Positions 1 to 7,058 of a stretch of 28,297 nucleotides of DNA are shown here, piece after piece (the first letter of the stretch is position 1; each line of letters begins with the position of its first letter). The notes beneath the pieces were generated by a model that saw nothing but the letters and a program-made list of their open reading frames with translations, did no database searches and had not been told where the DNA came from. This stretch comes from Clostridiales bacterium (lineage in GTDB: Bacteria > Bacillota > Clostridia > Christensenellales > Aristaeellaceae), in contig SFHK01000059.1 of assembly GCA_004556395.1 (NCBI GenBank), positions 1-28,297 of the forward strand. Reading direction: 5' to 3'. The position numbers were made by a program, and so were the translations under genes.

Positions 1-1752
1 GTGCACAACGCGGCGGTATCGAAGGGCGCCACGCCTGACCCGGATCCGGAGAACCCGAATCCGAAGCCGGTCGATCCCAAGGACGAGGACAAGAAGGACA
101 CCCCGACCAACATCCGCCTGGTCATCACGGCCAACAACAACACCGGCATCGTGTATGACGGTGAAGAGCATGGCGAGGACGGCTACAAGCAGACGGGCCT
201 CTCGAAGGATCATACGATCGAGAAGGTAACCATCAGCGGCAAGCGCACCAACGTCGGCGAAGAGAAGCTGGTTCCCAGCGACGCGAAGATCGTGGACAAG
301 GCCGGCAACGACGTGACCAGCCACTACGACATCGAGTACGTGAACGCTACGCTGGAGATCATCCAGAAGAAGCTGACGATCACCGCGGACAGCGACGAGA
401 AGTTCTATGACGAAACGCCGCTGACGAAGGACAGCTACACCAACACCGAGCTGGCCAAGGGTGACAAGATCGCGAACGTGACCATCACGGGCACGATCAC
501 CGAGGTTGGCAGCGTGGAGAACGTGGCGAGCGGCGCGAAGATCGTGAACGCGGCCGAGGAAGACGTGACCGGCAACTACGACATCGAGTACGTGAAGGGC
601 ACGCTGACCATCAAGGCCATCCCGGCGGACGGCTTCGTGGACGTCACCATCACTAAGAAGTGGGACGACGCGAACAACCAGGACGGCAAGCGCGACGACG
701 TGACGCTGACGCTGAACGCATCCGCGAACGGCAGGTTGATCGACTGGGATGTGCTGAAGGACATCGCGAAGAACGGCGCGAACCTCACCATGGACGAAAC
801 CGCCGAGCACGTGTTCGCCAGGGCGGAGTTCACGGACGACAAGGATTCCTACAGCTACACCTTCAGGAACGTGCCGAAGTACGCCAACTTCAACGACGTG
901 AACACCCTGATCGACTTCGCAGTAACCGAGAACGAGGTGCCCGATTTCTACGAGATCGACGTGGAGAGCAGCACCAGGCTGATGATCGTGAACGTTCACG
1001 AGGTCAAGACCATGAACATCCACGTGACGAAGGTCTGGGACGACGAAGACAACAACGATGGCTATCGCCCGGATGCGATCACCGTGAAGCTGTACGCGGA
1101 CGGCGCGCTCTACGGCGAGAAGACCATCACCCCGGATGAGAACGACGTGTGGGAGACCACCTTCGAAAACCTGCCCGTCTACAAGAAGGGCGAGACGATC
1201 AGCTACACCGTGGAAGAGGACGCGATCGACGAGTACACGACCACGTATTCTACGGAGAAACCCATCGTCGGCGGCGACTACGACGAAGCGGTGCGCGAGG
1301 TGACCATCACCAACCGCTACGAGATCAAGAAGATGAACATCAAGGTCATCAAGATCTGGGCGGACTCCGACAACGAGGACAAGCTGCGCCCGAACGCGCT
1401 GAGCTTCGATCTCTACAAGACGGTTGGCGGCGGCGAGAGAGAACTGGTTCTGCAGTTCCAGCTCAGGAGCTCGACCGGCACCAGCGTCTGGAAGTACAAG
1501 GATCTGCGGACGACCATCGGTGGACTGAACGTCTACGAGAACGGCGAGAAGGTGCATTACAGCATCGAGGAAACCACCAAGCTCGAAGGCTACACGGTCA
1601 AGTACATCGACAATGATATCGTCGGCGGCAACAAGGTGAACGACCAGTATCAGACGGACTTCATGACGTGGGTGACCAACTACCACATCATCAAGCGCCC
1701 CAACCGCCTCATTGGCCCGATGGGCATGACGAGCGGTGAATGCGTGGAGTAA
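1..1752 (+). CDS. Cna-B/MBG-domain surface protein, C-terminal part (5' end outside the window)
   Basis: The reading frame is open from the first base, so the GTG at position 1 is probably an internal codon and the protein is truncated by the window edge. After a Pro/Asp/Lys-rich linker (about residues 10-35), two MBG-like beta repeats follow (about 37-120 and 122-205), each ending in a YDIEYV motif. Three Cna-B-type modules come next (about 213-335, 336-440, 442-560). In the middle module K344 (VTKVW), E405 (YTVEED) and N438 (ITNRY) sit where Cna-B domains form an internal Lys-Asn isopeptide bond. Such proteins are stalk-like cell-surface adhesins or pilin-like proteins. There is no LPXTG motif, hydrophobic segment or positive tail; the protein ends in GMTSGECVE, so attachment by sortase is not supported. 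Family assignment is secure; function beyond surface structure is inference. Confidence 0.85.
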   Translation: MHNAAVSKGATPDPDPENPNPKPVDPKDEDKKDTPTNIRLVITANNNTGIVYDGEEHGEDGYKQTGLSKDHTIEKVTISGKRTNVGEEKLVPSDAKIVDKAGNDVTSHYDIEYVNATLEIIQKKLTITADSDEKFYDETPLTKDSYTNTELAKGDKIANVTITGTITEVGSVENVASGAKIVNAAEEDVTGNYDIEYVKGTLTIKAIPADGFVDVTITKKWDDANNQDGKRDDVTLTLNASANGRLIDWDVLKDIAKNGANLTMDETAEHVFARAEFTDDKDSYSYTFRNVPKYANFNDVNTLIDFAVTENEVPDFYEIDVESSTRLMIVNVHEVKTMNIHVTKVWDDEDNNDGYRPDAITVKLYADGALYGEKTITPDENDVWETTFENLPVYKKGETISYTVEEDAIDEYTTTYSTEKPIVGGDYDEAVREVTITNRYEIKKMNIKVIKIWADSDNEDKLRPNALSFDLYKTVGGGERELVLQFQLRSSTGTSVWKYKDLRTTIGGLNVYENGEKVHYSIEETTKLEGYTVKYIDNDIVGGNKVNDQYQTDFMTWVTNYHIIKRPNRLIGPMGMTSGECVE

Positions 1753-1770
1753 AACCGGTATCGACGCTGC

Positions 1771-1800
1771 CCCGGCCGGAGGAGTAATTCTCCGGCCGGG
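1771..1800 (+). other. GC-rich hairpin between the surface-protein and solute-binding-protein genes
   Basis: An 11-bp perfect stem (CCCGGCCGGAG pairing with CTCCGGCCGGG) with an 8-nt loop lies 19 bases after the stop codon. It is followed by AAAGAAAAG rather than a T-run. It could be a weak terminator or an mRNA-stabilising 3' hairpin, and it does not prove that the two genes are separately transcribed. Confidence 0.5.
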
Positions 1801-1825
1801 AAAGAAAAGATGGAGGGAAAAAAGA

Positions 1826-3679
1826 ATGAAAAAGACGATTGCGATTTTCCTCACGGTGCTCCTCGCACTTACGATGGGGATGAGCGCTTTTGCGGAGGAA
1901 ACCTCCGGACGGAGAGATTCGCTGGTCGTCGCGAACGCGACGAAGCTGAGCGGATACTTCTTCACAGAGCTCTGGGGCAACAACACCAGCGATCAGGACG
2001 TGCGCGCCATGCTGCACGGTCTGGAAACCGTTACGTGGACGGAGGAACCCCAGTTCGACATCAACAGTACGGTTGTGGAATCCGTTAAGAATCTTGGCTA
2101 CAAAAACGGCGACCGCAGCTTTCAGATCAAGCTGAACGAACACCTTCGCTACAGCGACGGCACGGAAGTCACCGCGGCTGATTACGTGTTCAGCATCCTT
2201 CTGATGGCCTCTCCGGAATTGAAGGAGCTTGGCGCGGCCGAGGGCGCGTACAACTGGCTGTATGGCTATGAAGATTATCACAACGGCGAAACGGACGTCT
2301 TCGCGGGCGTGATACTGAAGGACAAATACAACTTCTCCCTTCGAGTGCGCATGGACGCCCTTCCGTATTTCTATCAGAACGCGCTGCTTCGCGTGTATCC
2401 CTACCCGATCAGTGAGATTCTGCCGGGCTGCGAGGTGGAAATGACCGAAAACGGCGTGCGCATCAAGGGCGAGTACGACGCGCAGACGCTGGCGGACACG
2501 CTGTTCAATGAGGTTGACGGCTATGTCTCCCATCCCTCCGTGGTCAGCGGCCCGTACAGGCTGGTCAGCTACGACGCGGAAAGCGGCGAGGCGCGGTTTG
2601 AAAAGAACGAATACTTCCCCGGAAACTATAAGGGTCAGACGGCGGGCATCAAAAAGGTGACGATGAAGTGGGCAGACCCGGATACCATCGTCGAGGAAAT
2701 GAAGGCGGGAGAGGTCGATCTGCTCGACAAGACGACGTCTCTTCAGCAGATCGACGAACTGACGGACGCCGGCGTTTCGAAAGAGCTGTACGCCCGCCGC
2801 GGCTACGGCTTCCTGAGCTTCGCCTGCGAGGACGATCGCGTCTGCGCGGATAAGAAGGTTCGTCAGGCCATCGCCTACGCCGTGGACGCCGAAACCTTCA
2901 TTGACGAATACTTCGGCAGCTATGGCTATCCTGTATACAGCTACTACGGCCAGGGTCAGTGGATGGTCGGCGTGGTAAACGGTATCGTTGAACCGGCGCA
3001 GATGACCGCCAGGGAGGAAAGGCATCTGAACGCGCTGACGCTGGACAACCTGAACCATTACGACTTCGATCTGGAAAAGGCCAAGAGCCTGCTGGATGAG
3101 GCCGGCTGGAACCTGAACGCCGAGGGCGGCGAGTATGAGAGCGGCGTGCGCTACCGCAAGGTGAACGACGAGCTCCAGCCGCTGGAGATTCGCTGGGCGA
3201 AGACCGGCGACGGCAAGGCGGCCGACGCGCTGGCCGGCATCATCGCGCCGGCATTCGAGGAAATCGGCATTCAGCTGACGATCACCGAAATGCCCTTCAC
3301 GCAGGTGCTCAACCAGTACTACCGTCTGGAAGAAAGAGAATACGACATGTTCTTCCTCGCGACGAACTTTGCCGACGTATTCGATCCCACCAGAATTGTC
3401 AGCTCCGCCGAGAGCGATCAGGGCGTGAACAACACGACCGGAATCGCCGACGAGAAGCTGTATAAGCTGGCCGTGGATATGGCGCGCGTGAAGCCGCTGG
3501 AATTCGTGACGTACCTGGAGAAGTGGCAGGCGTTCCAGGAGTACTATAACGAGGTGCTCCCCACCGTGCCGATCTACTCCGACGTGTACGCCGACTTCAT
3601 CGGCCCCCGCCTCACCAACTTCCACATCACCGACTACGCCAACTGGGCGACCGCGATCCTGTACGCAAACTTCGAATAA
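1826..3679 (+). CDS. ABC transporter substrate-binding protein, family 5 (peptide/oligopeptide type)
   Basis: This 617-residue exported protein belongs to the SBP_bac_5 (OppA/DppA-like) family, which captures peptides or other small solutes for an ABC importer. The start at 1826 is preferred over an upstream in-frame ATG at 1736 because GGAGGG lies at 1812-1817 and the signal peptide begins exactly there. Residues 1-23 are a signal peptide (MKKT, a hydrophobic core, then SAFAEE). The family core includes the HLRYSDGTEVTAADYVFS segment typical of the N-terminal lobe. Unlike most Gram-positive binding proteins it has no lipobox cysteine and looks like a type I signal peptidase substrate, so membrane tethering is unclear. 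No permease or ATPase gene is adjacent within the window. Substrate is unknown. Confidence 0.88.
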   Translation: MKKTIAIFLTVLLALTMGMSAFAEETSGRRDSLVVANATKLSGYFFTELWGNNTSDQDVRAMLHGLETVTWTEEPQFDINSTVVESVKNLGYKNGDRSFQIKLNEHLRYSDGTEVTAADYVFSILLMASPELKELGAAEGAYNWLYGYEDYHNGETDVFAGVILKDKYNFSLRVRMDALPYFYQNALLRVYPYPISEILPGCEVEMTENGVRIKGEYDAQTLADTLFNEVDGYVSHPSVVSGPYRLVSYDAESGEARFEKNEYFPGNYKGQTAGIKKVTMKWADPDTIVEEMKAGEVDLLDKTTSLQQIDELTDAGVSKELYARRGYGFLSFACEDDRVCADKKVRQAIAYAVDAETFIDEYFGSYGYPVYSYYGQGQWMVGVVNGIVEPAQMTAREERHLNALTLDNLNHYDFDLEKAKSLLDEAGWNLNAEGGEYESGVRYRKVNDELQPLEIRWAKTGDGKAADALAGIIAPAFEEIGIQLTITEMPFTQVLNQYYRLEEREYDMFFLATNFADVFDPTRIVSSAESDQGVNNTTGIADEKLYKLAVDMARVKPLEFVTYLEKWQAFQEYYNEVLPTVPIYSDVYADFIGPRLTNFHITDYANWATAILYANFE

Positions 3680-3694
3680 ACCCCTGTACCCCGC

Positions 3695-3730
3695 AAGCCC
3701 CGGTTTCCGCTGGAAGCCGGGGCTTTACTT
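3695..3730 (+). terminator. Rho-independent terminator after the solute-binding protein
   Basis: A 14-bp stem (AAGCCCCGGTTTCC with GGAAGCCGGGGCTT, one G-T pair) closes on a 3-nt loop and runs into TTTACTT. It begins 16 bases after the stop codon. Confidence 0.82.
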
Positions 3731-3761
3731 AGGCATCGAGTTCCTTTAAGGAGGGATGCGT

Positions 3762-4196
3762 GTGTTTCACAAGGTAAAAAGCGTTGCAGCGATTTCGGAT
3801 TTCAGGCTGAGCGTTCAATTCTGCGAGGGCGTTACCAAGGTATACGACGTGAAGCCCCTGTTTGAAAAGCTGCCCGTGTTCAGGCGGCTTGAAAGCGACC
3901 CTGCCGAGTTTGGCTGCGTTGCGGTGGATGTGGGCGGCTATGGAATCGTCTGGAATGACGAGCTGGATTTGTCCTGCGACGAGCTGTGGGAAAATGGAAC
4001 GGTGGTAAAAACGCCCTTTGACGGGCTGATGGCGTTCAGCGACGCTACCGAGCTTTGGGGACTGAACGAAAGCACGCTGCGGAAAGCCATTTCCTATGGA
4101 AAGCTGGTAAACGGCGTGGACGTTTGCAAGTTTGGCAAGCAATGGGCGGTTTCGATCGACGCAATGAAACGGGAGTACGGAGCGGCCGTCCGCTGA
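3762..4196 (+). CDS. DUF2442 domain protein with C-terminal helix-turn-helix
   Basis: A 144-residue protein. AAGGAGGG (3748-3755) abuts an ATG at 3756, too close to use, but sits 6-7 bases before the in-frame GTG at 3762, so GTG is chosen. Residues 2-75 match the DUF2442 pattern: a short beta region, VYDVKPLFEK, then GYGIVWNDELDLSCDELWENG. Residues 89-140 look like a small helix-turn-helix (SDATELWGLNESTLRKAISYGKL, with a following beta hairpin). DUF2442 proteins often sit beside DUF4160 proteins and are suspected to be antitoxin-like; no such partner is present here. The fused DNA-binding-like region suggests a regulator. The gene stands alone between two terminators. The domain call is fairly secure; the biological role is unknown. 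Confidence 0.75.
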   Translation: MFHKVKSVAAISDFRLSVQFCEGVTKVYDVKPLFEKLPVFRRLESDPAEFGCVAVDVGGYGIVWNDELDLSCDELWENGTVVKTPFDGLMAFSDATELWGLNESTLRKAISYGKLVNGVDVCKFGKQWAVSIDAMKREYGAAVR

Positions 4197-4213
4197 GAAG
4201 CGGAAACGACGGG

Positions 4214-4243
4214 AGCATCGATCTTCGGATGGATGCTTTTTCT
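4214..4243 (+). terminator. Rho-independent terminator with UUCG tetraloop
   Basis: AGCATCGATC and GATGGATGCT form a stem with one G-G mismatch closing on a C(TTCG)G tetraloop, followed by TTTTTCT. It begins 18 bases after the DUF2442 gene. Confidence 0.85.
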
Positions 4244-4319
4244 ATGCCCAAAGGAGGAATATTCCAGCGGAGCACAATCGAAAAAGATGGGAAAGGCTTA
4301 CCATACGGGGACAGATACA

Positions 4320-4364
4320 AAAAAATCCGCCGAAGCGGGGAGGACCGGCTTCGGCGGATTTTTT
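4320..4364 (-). terminator. Bidirectional terminator at the end of the metal-efflux operon
   Basis: A 17-bp perfect inverted repeat (AAAAAATCCGCCGAAGC with GCTTCGGCGGATTTTTT) has A- and T-runs at both ends, so it can terminate transcription on either strand. It lies 8 bases beyond the stop codon of the minus-strand ATPase gene and between convergent units. Confidence 0.92.
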
Positions 4365-4371
4365 ATGGGGT

Positions 4372-6204
4372 TTACGCCTTCAGGGCGCGCATGGCGTTGA
4401 GGGTGGCGAGGACGAGGACGCCGACGTCGGCGAAGACGGCGTGCCACATGTTGGCTGCGCCGACGGCGCTCAGGATGAGGATGAGCGCCTTGATGGCGAG
4501 GGAGAAGCCGATGTTCTCGCGCACGATGCACATGGTGCGGCGGGCGATTTCGATGGCGCGCGGGAGCTTGGAGAGCTTATCATCCATCAGCACGATGTCC
4601 GCGGCTTCGATGGCCGCGTCGGAGCCCACGCCGCCCATGGCGACGCCGAGGTCGGCGCGGGCGATGACGGGCGCGTCGTTGATGCCGTCGCCGACAAACA
4701 TCACCGGGCCGCCCTGCGCAAGCAGCGCTTCCATGCTGCTCACCTTGTCGGCGGGCAGCAGACCCGCGTGCACCTCGTCCATGCCCAGACGGCGGGCGAC
4801 GGCCTCGCCCACGCGGGCGTTGTCGCCGGTCAGCAGCACGTTCTTCTGAACGCCCAGCGCCTTCAGCGCCTGCAGCGCTTCCTTCGCGTCGGGCTTGATT
4901 TCGTCCTCAATGACCAGATAGCCGAGGTATTTGCCGTTCGCGGCCACATGCACCACGGTGCCCGCTTCCTCGGGGGTGAGGAATTCCACGCAGGCGACCT
5001 CCTCCATCATGCGCGCGTTGCCCGCGTACACCTTCGCGCCGTCGATCACGGCCTCGATGCCGTGGCCGGCCAGCTCCGTGACGGAGGAAATGCGGCCCGC
5101 CTCCACCGGACGGCCATACGCCGCCAATATCGACTGCGCGATGGGGTGCGACGAATTGGATTCCGCCAGCGCCGCCAGCGTCAGCAGCTCGTCCTCGCTC
5201 ACGCCGACGGGGTGCGCCTTCGTCACGCGGAACGCGCCCCTGGTCAGCGTGCCGGTCTTGTCGAACACGCAGGTCTTCACGTGCGCCAGCGCTTCCATGC
5301 AGTTGGAGCCCTTGAGCAGAATGCCCTCGCGGGACGCGCCGCCCAGTCCGCCGAAGAACGACAGCGGCACCGACACGACCAGCGCGCACGGGCAGGACAC
5401 GACGAGGAAGTTCAGCGCGCGCATCACCCAGTCCGTCAGGTTTTGATGGAAGAACAGCGGCGGCGCGAACGCCAGCAGCACCGCGCCCGCGACCACGCAG
5501 GGCGTGTACACGCGCGCAAAGCGGGTGATGAAGTTTTCGGCCTTCGACTTGCGGGAGGAGGCGTTCTCGACCAGCTCGAGGATGCGCGCCACGGTGCTCT
5601 CCGCGAAGGTGCCCGTCGTGCGCACGGTGATCACGCCGGTCAGGTTAATCACGCCGCTCAGAATCTCGTCGCCCGCGCGCTTGTCCACCGGCGCGCTCTC
5701 GCCGGTCAGCGCCGCGGCGTTCACGCTGGTGTCGCCGGTCAGAATCACGCCGTCCAGCGGCACGCGCTCGCCGGGCTTCACTACGATCGTCTCGCCCGTC
5801 TGCACGTCCTCCGGCGAAACCTCGAGCTCCGCGCCGTCGCGCACGACGGTGGCGGTGTCGGGCCGGATGTCCATCAGCGAGGAAATACTTTTGCGGCTCT
5901 TGCCCACGGCAATCCGCTGGAACCACTCGCCCACCTGATAGAAGATCATGACGGCCACGGCCTCGCGGTATTCGCCCACGCACAGCGCGCCGACGGTGGC
6001 AATCGCCATCAGGAACTGCTCATCGAACAGCTGTCCGTGCGCGATGTTGCGCGCGGCCGACCACAGCACGTCCCAGCCCGCCACGGCGTAGGGAATCAGG
6101 TACAGAAGCGCCCACCAGCCGTCCAGCGGCAGGCACCAGCACACGACGAGAAGAAGCGCGGCAACGAGAATGCGAAGAAGCTCTTTTTTCTGCTTGCGGG
6201 TCAT
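4372..6204 (-). CDS. cadA: Heavy-metal P1B-type ATPase (Zn/Cd/Pb efflux type)
   Basis: A 610-residue membrane pump that uses ATP to export divalent soft metals. Visible motifs in order: TGES (167-170) in the actuator domain, the metal-site CPC in SCPCALVVSVP (271-273), the phosphorylated Asp in DKTGT (D315), the SSHPI motif of P1B ATPases (H353-P354), and GDGIND (505-510). The last helix has FADVGVLVLATLNAMR, with an Asp as in Zn/Cd/Pb transporters of the ZntA/CadA group, not the Cu group. About 610 residues is short for the family because the usual N-terminal HMA metal-binding domain is absent and is encoded separately just upstream. AGGAGG lies 8 bases before the ATG. It is the last gene of the operon and ends just before a strong terminator. 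Metal specificity between Zn, Cd and Pb is inferred. Confidence 0.93.
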   Translation of the reverse strand: MTRKQKKELLRILVAALLLVVCWCLPLDGWWALLYLIPYAVAGWDVLWSAARNIAHGQLFDEQFLMAIATVGALCVGEYREAVAVMIFYQVGEWFQRIAVGKSRKSISSLMDIRPDTATVVRDGAELEVSPEDVQTGETIVVKPGERVPLDGVILTGDTSVNAAALTGESAPVDKRAGDEILSGVINLTGVITVRTTGTFAESTVARILELVENASSRKSKAENFITRFARVYTPCVVAGAVLLAFAPPLFFHQNLTDWVMRALNFLVVSCPCALVVSVPLSFFGGLGGASREGILLKGSNCMEALAHVKTCVFDKTGTLTRGAFRVTKAHPVGVSEDELLTLAALAESNSSHPIAQSILAAYGRPVEAGRISSVTELAGHGIEAVIDGAKVYAGNARMMEEVACVEFLTPEEAGTVVHVAANGKYLGYLVIEDEIKPDAKEALQALKALGVQKNVLLTGDNARVGEAVARRLGMDEVHAGLLPADKVSSMEALLAQGGPVMFVGDGINDAPVIARADLGVAMGGVGSDAAIEAADIVLMDDKLSKLPRAIEIARRTMCIVRENIGFSLAIKALILILSAVGAANMWHAVFADVGVLVLATLNAMRALKA

Positions 6205-6233
6205 AACGAACGCCTCCTGCGGGTTTTCATTGT

Positions 6234-6452
6234 TTACAGGATCACGCGGCAGTCCGGCTCCACCTTTTTGATGGTCTTGAGCACGTCCTTGAGAATCTGG
6301 TCAAACCGGTCGTCCGCCGCTTCGATGGTCATCTTCTGCATGATGAAGCTCACGCTGGCGCTGGTCACGCCGTCGATCTTCCTGATCGCGTCTTCCATCT
6401 TCGCCGCGCAGTTCGCGCAATCCAGGTCTTCCAGCTTGTAGGTCTTTTTCAT
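6234..6452 (-). CDS. Free-standing HMA (heavy-metal-associated) domain protein
   Basis: This 72-residue protein is a single ferredoxin-like HMA domain with the metal-binding motif DCANC (C12 and C15) near the N-terminus, followed by KMEDAIRKIDGV and a beta strand ending in IEAADDR. Such domains bind soft metal ions through the two cysteines and hand them to a P1B ATPase. The ATG overlaps the repressor's TGA as ATGA, which implies translational coupling, and a GGGAGA site precedes it. It lies 29 bases before the ATPase gene that lacks its own HMA domain, so it probably replaces that domain in trans. The DCANC rather than copper-type MTCxxC sequence agrees with a Zn/Cd role. Confidence 0.9.
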   Translation of the reverse strand: MKKTYKLEDLDCANCAAKMEDAIRKIDGVTSASVSFIMQKMTIEAADDRFDQILKDVLKTIKKVEPDCRVIL

Positions 6453-6805
6453 TTTTCCGTCTCCCTTTCTTCTGTCAGATGGTCGTAGCCCTGCCCGATG
6501 ATGGTGCGCACATGATCGTCCGCCAGCGCGTAGTAGATCGTCTTGCCCTCGCGGCGGGCGTGCACCAGATGGTTGTCCTTCAGCACCTTCAGCTGATGCG
6601 ACACCGCCGACTGCGTCATCGCCAGATACTCCGCAATCGCGCACACGCACATTTCGCTTTCGCTCAGCGCGTACAGGATGCGCATGCGCGTCGTGTCGCC
6701 GAATACCTTGAAAAGATCGGCAAGGTCACACAGCATGTCCATGTCCGGGGATTCCCGCCGGACGAGCTCCAAAAGCGCCTGATGATCGTGCTTGACGCCC
6801 CGCAT
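6449..6805 (-). CDS. ArsR/SmtB-family metal-sensing repressor
   Basis: A 118-residue winged-helix repressor. Three in-frame ATGs (6820, 6808, 6805) are possible; GGAGGT at 6818-6813 is 7 bases from the ATG at 6805, which is chosen. The recognition helix region is MTQSAVSHQLKVLKDNHLV (63-81) and the wing includes REGKTIYYAL. Two sets of candidate metal ligands are visible: C53-V-C55 at the alpha3 position used by ArsR/CadC, and D96-x-H98 with H109-x2-E112 in the last helix, spaced like the alpha5 Zn site of CzrA/SmtB. It is the first gene of the operon, overlaps the HMA gene by 4 bases, and probably represses its own promoter until Zn or Cd binds. The family is certain; the sensed metal is inferred. 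Confidence 0.92.
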   Translation of the reverse strand: MRGVKHDHQALLELVRRESPDMDMLCDLADLFKVFGDTTRMRILYALSESEMCVCAIAEYLAMTQSAVSHQLKVLKDNHLVHARREGKTIYYALADDHVRTIIGQGYDHLTEERETEK

Positions 6806-6831
6806 CATATGCACCTCCATTCATTTGATCG

Positions 6832-6869
6832 ATCGTTCATATGATACATCGTTCATATGTTTCTGTCAA
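6832..6869 (-). promoter_or_regulatory. Promoter and likely operator of the metal-efflux operon
   Basis: On the minus strand there is TTGACA (6869-6864), a 17-nt spacer and TATCAT (6846-6841). A perfect 12-bp direct repeat, read on the plus strand as ATCGTTCATATG, occurs at 6832-6843 and 6848-6859 with 4 bases between. It overlaps the -10 box and spacer, so a bound repressor would block RNA polymerase. The TGAAC/GTTCA core resembles known ArsR/SmtB operators, but those are usually inverted rather than direct repeats. Confidence 0.82.
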
Positions 6870-6905
6870 GGGGTTTCAGAAGGAATTTTTTTGCCGAACG
6901 TCGAA

Positions 6906-7038
6906 TAAGGTATCGCCGCACAATTCGGCGGCGCGTCGGGCGATGTCTTTTCCGCCATCTGCGGCACGCAAATTCCTCGATTTACCTCCAGTAAACCTTC
7001 GAAATTTGCGTTCACCTCATTTGTGCGGCGCTACCTTA
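6906..7038. repeat. Repeat element with terminal inverted repeats, copy 1 (133 bp)
   Basis: The element begins TAAGGTATCGCCGCACAA and ends TTGTGCGGCGCTACCTTA, an 18-bp inverted repeat with one mismatch. Its first 56 bases match the copy at 13793 at 51 positions; the middle differs and here holds an imperfect inner hairpin (GCAAATT ... AATTTGC). The TA at both outer ends would fit a TA target duplication as made by IS630/mariner-type transposases, so a MITE is one reading; a structured RNA is another. It fills most of the gap between the divergent metal operon and the oxidoreductase gene. Confidence 0.75.
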
Positions 7039-7058
7039 CCCTATGAGGTGACTTCAAA

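Noticed and set aside
1709..3625. 638-codon antisense frame opposite the solute-binding protein
   Set aside because: It is a codon-position shadow of a well-supported gene and has no recognisable protein features.
4441..6441. 666-codon plus-strand frame opposite the metal ATPase
   Set aside because: The ATPase on the minus strand has all family motifs; this frame is a His/Arg/Ala-rich shadow.
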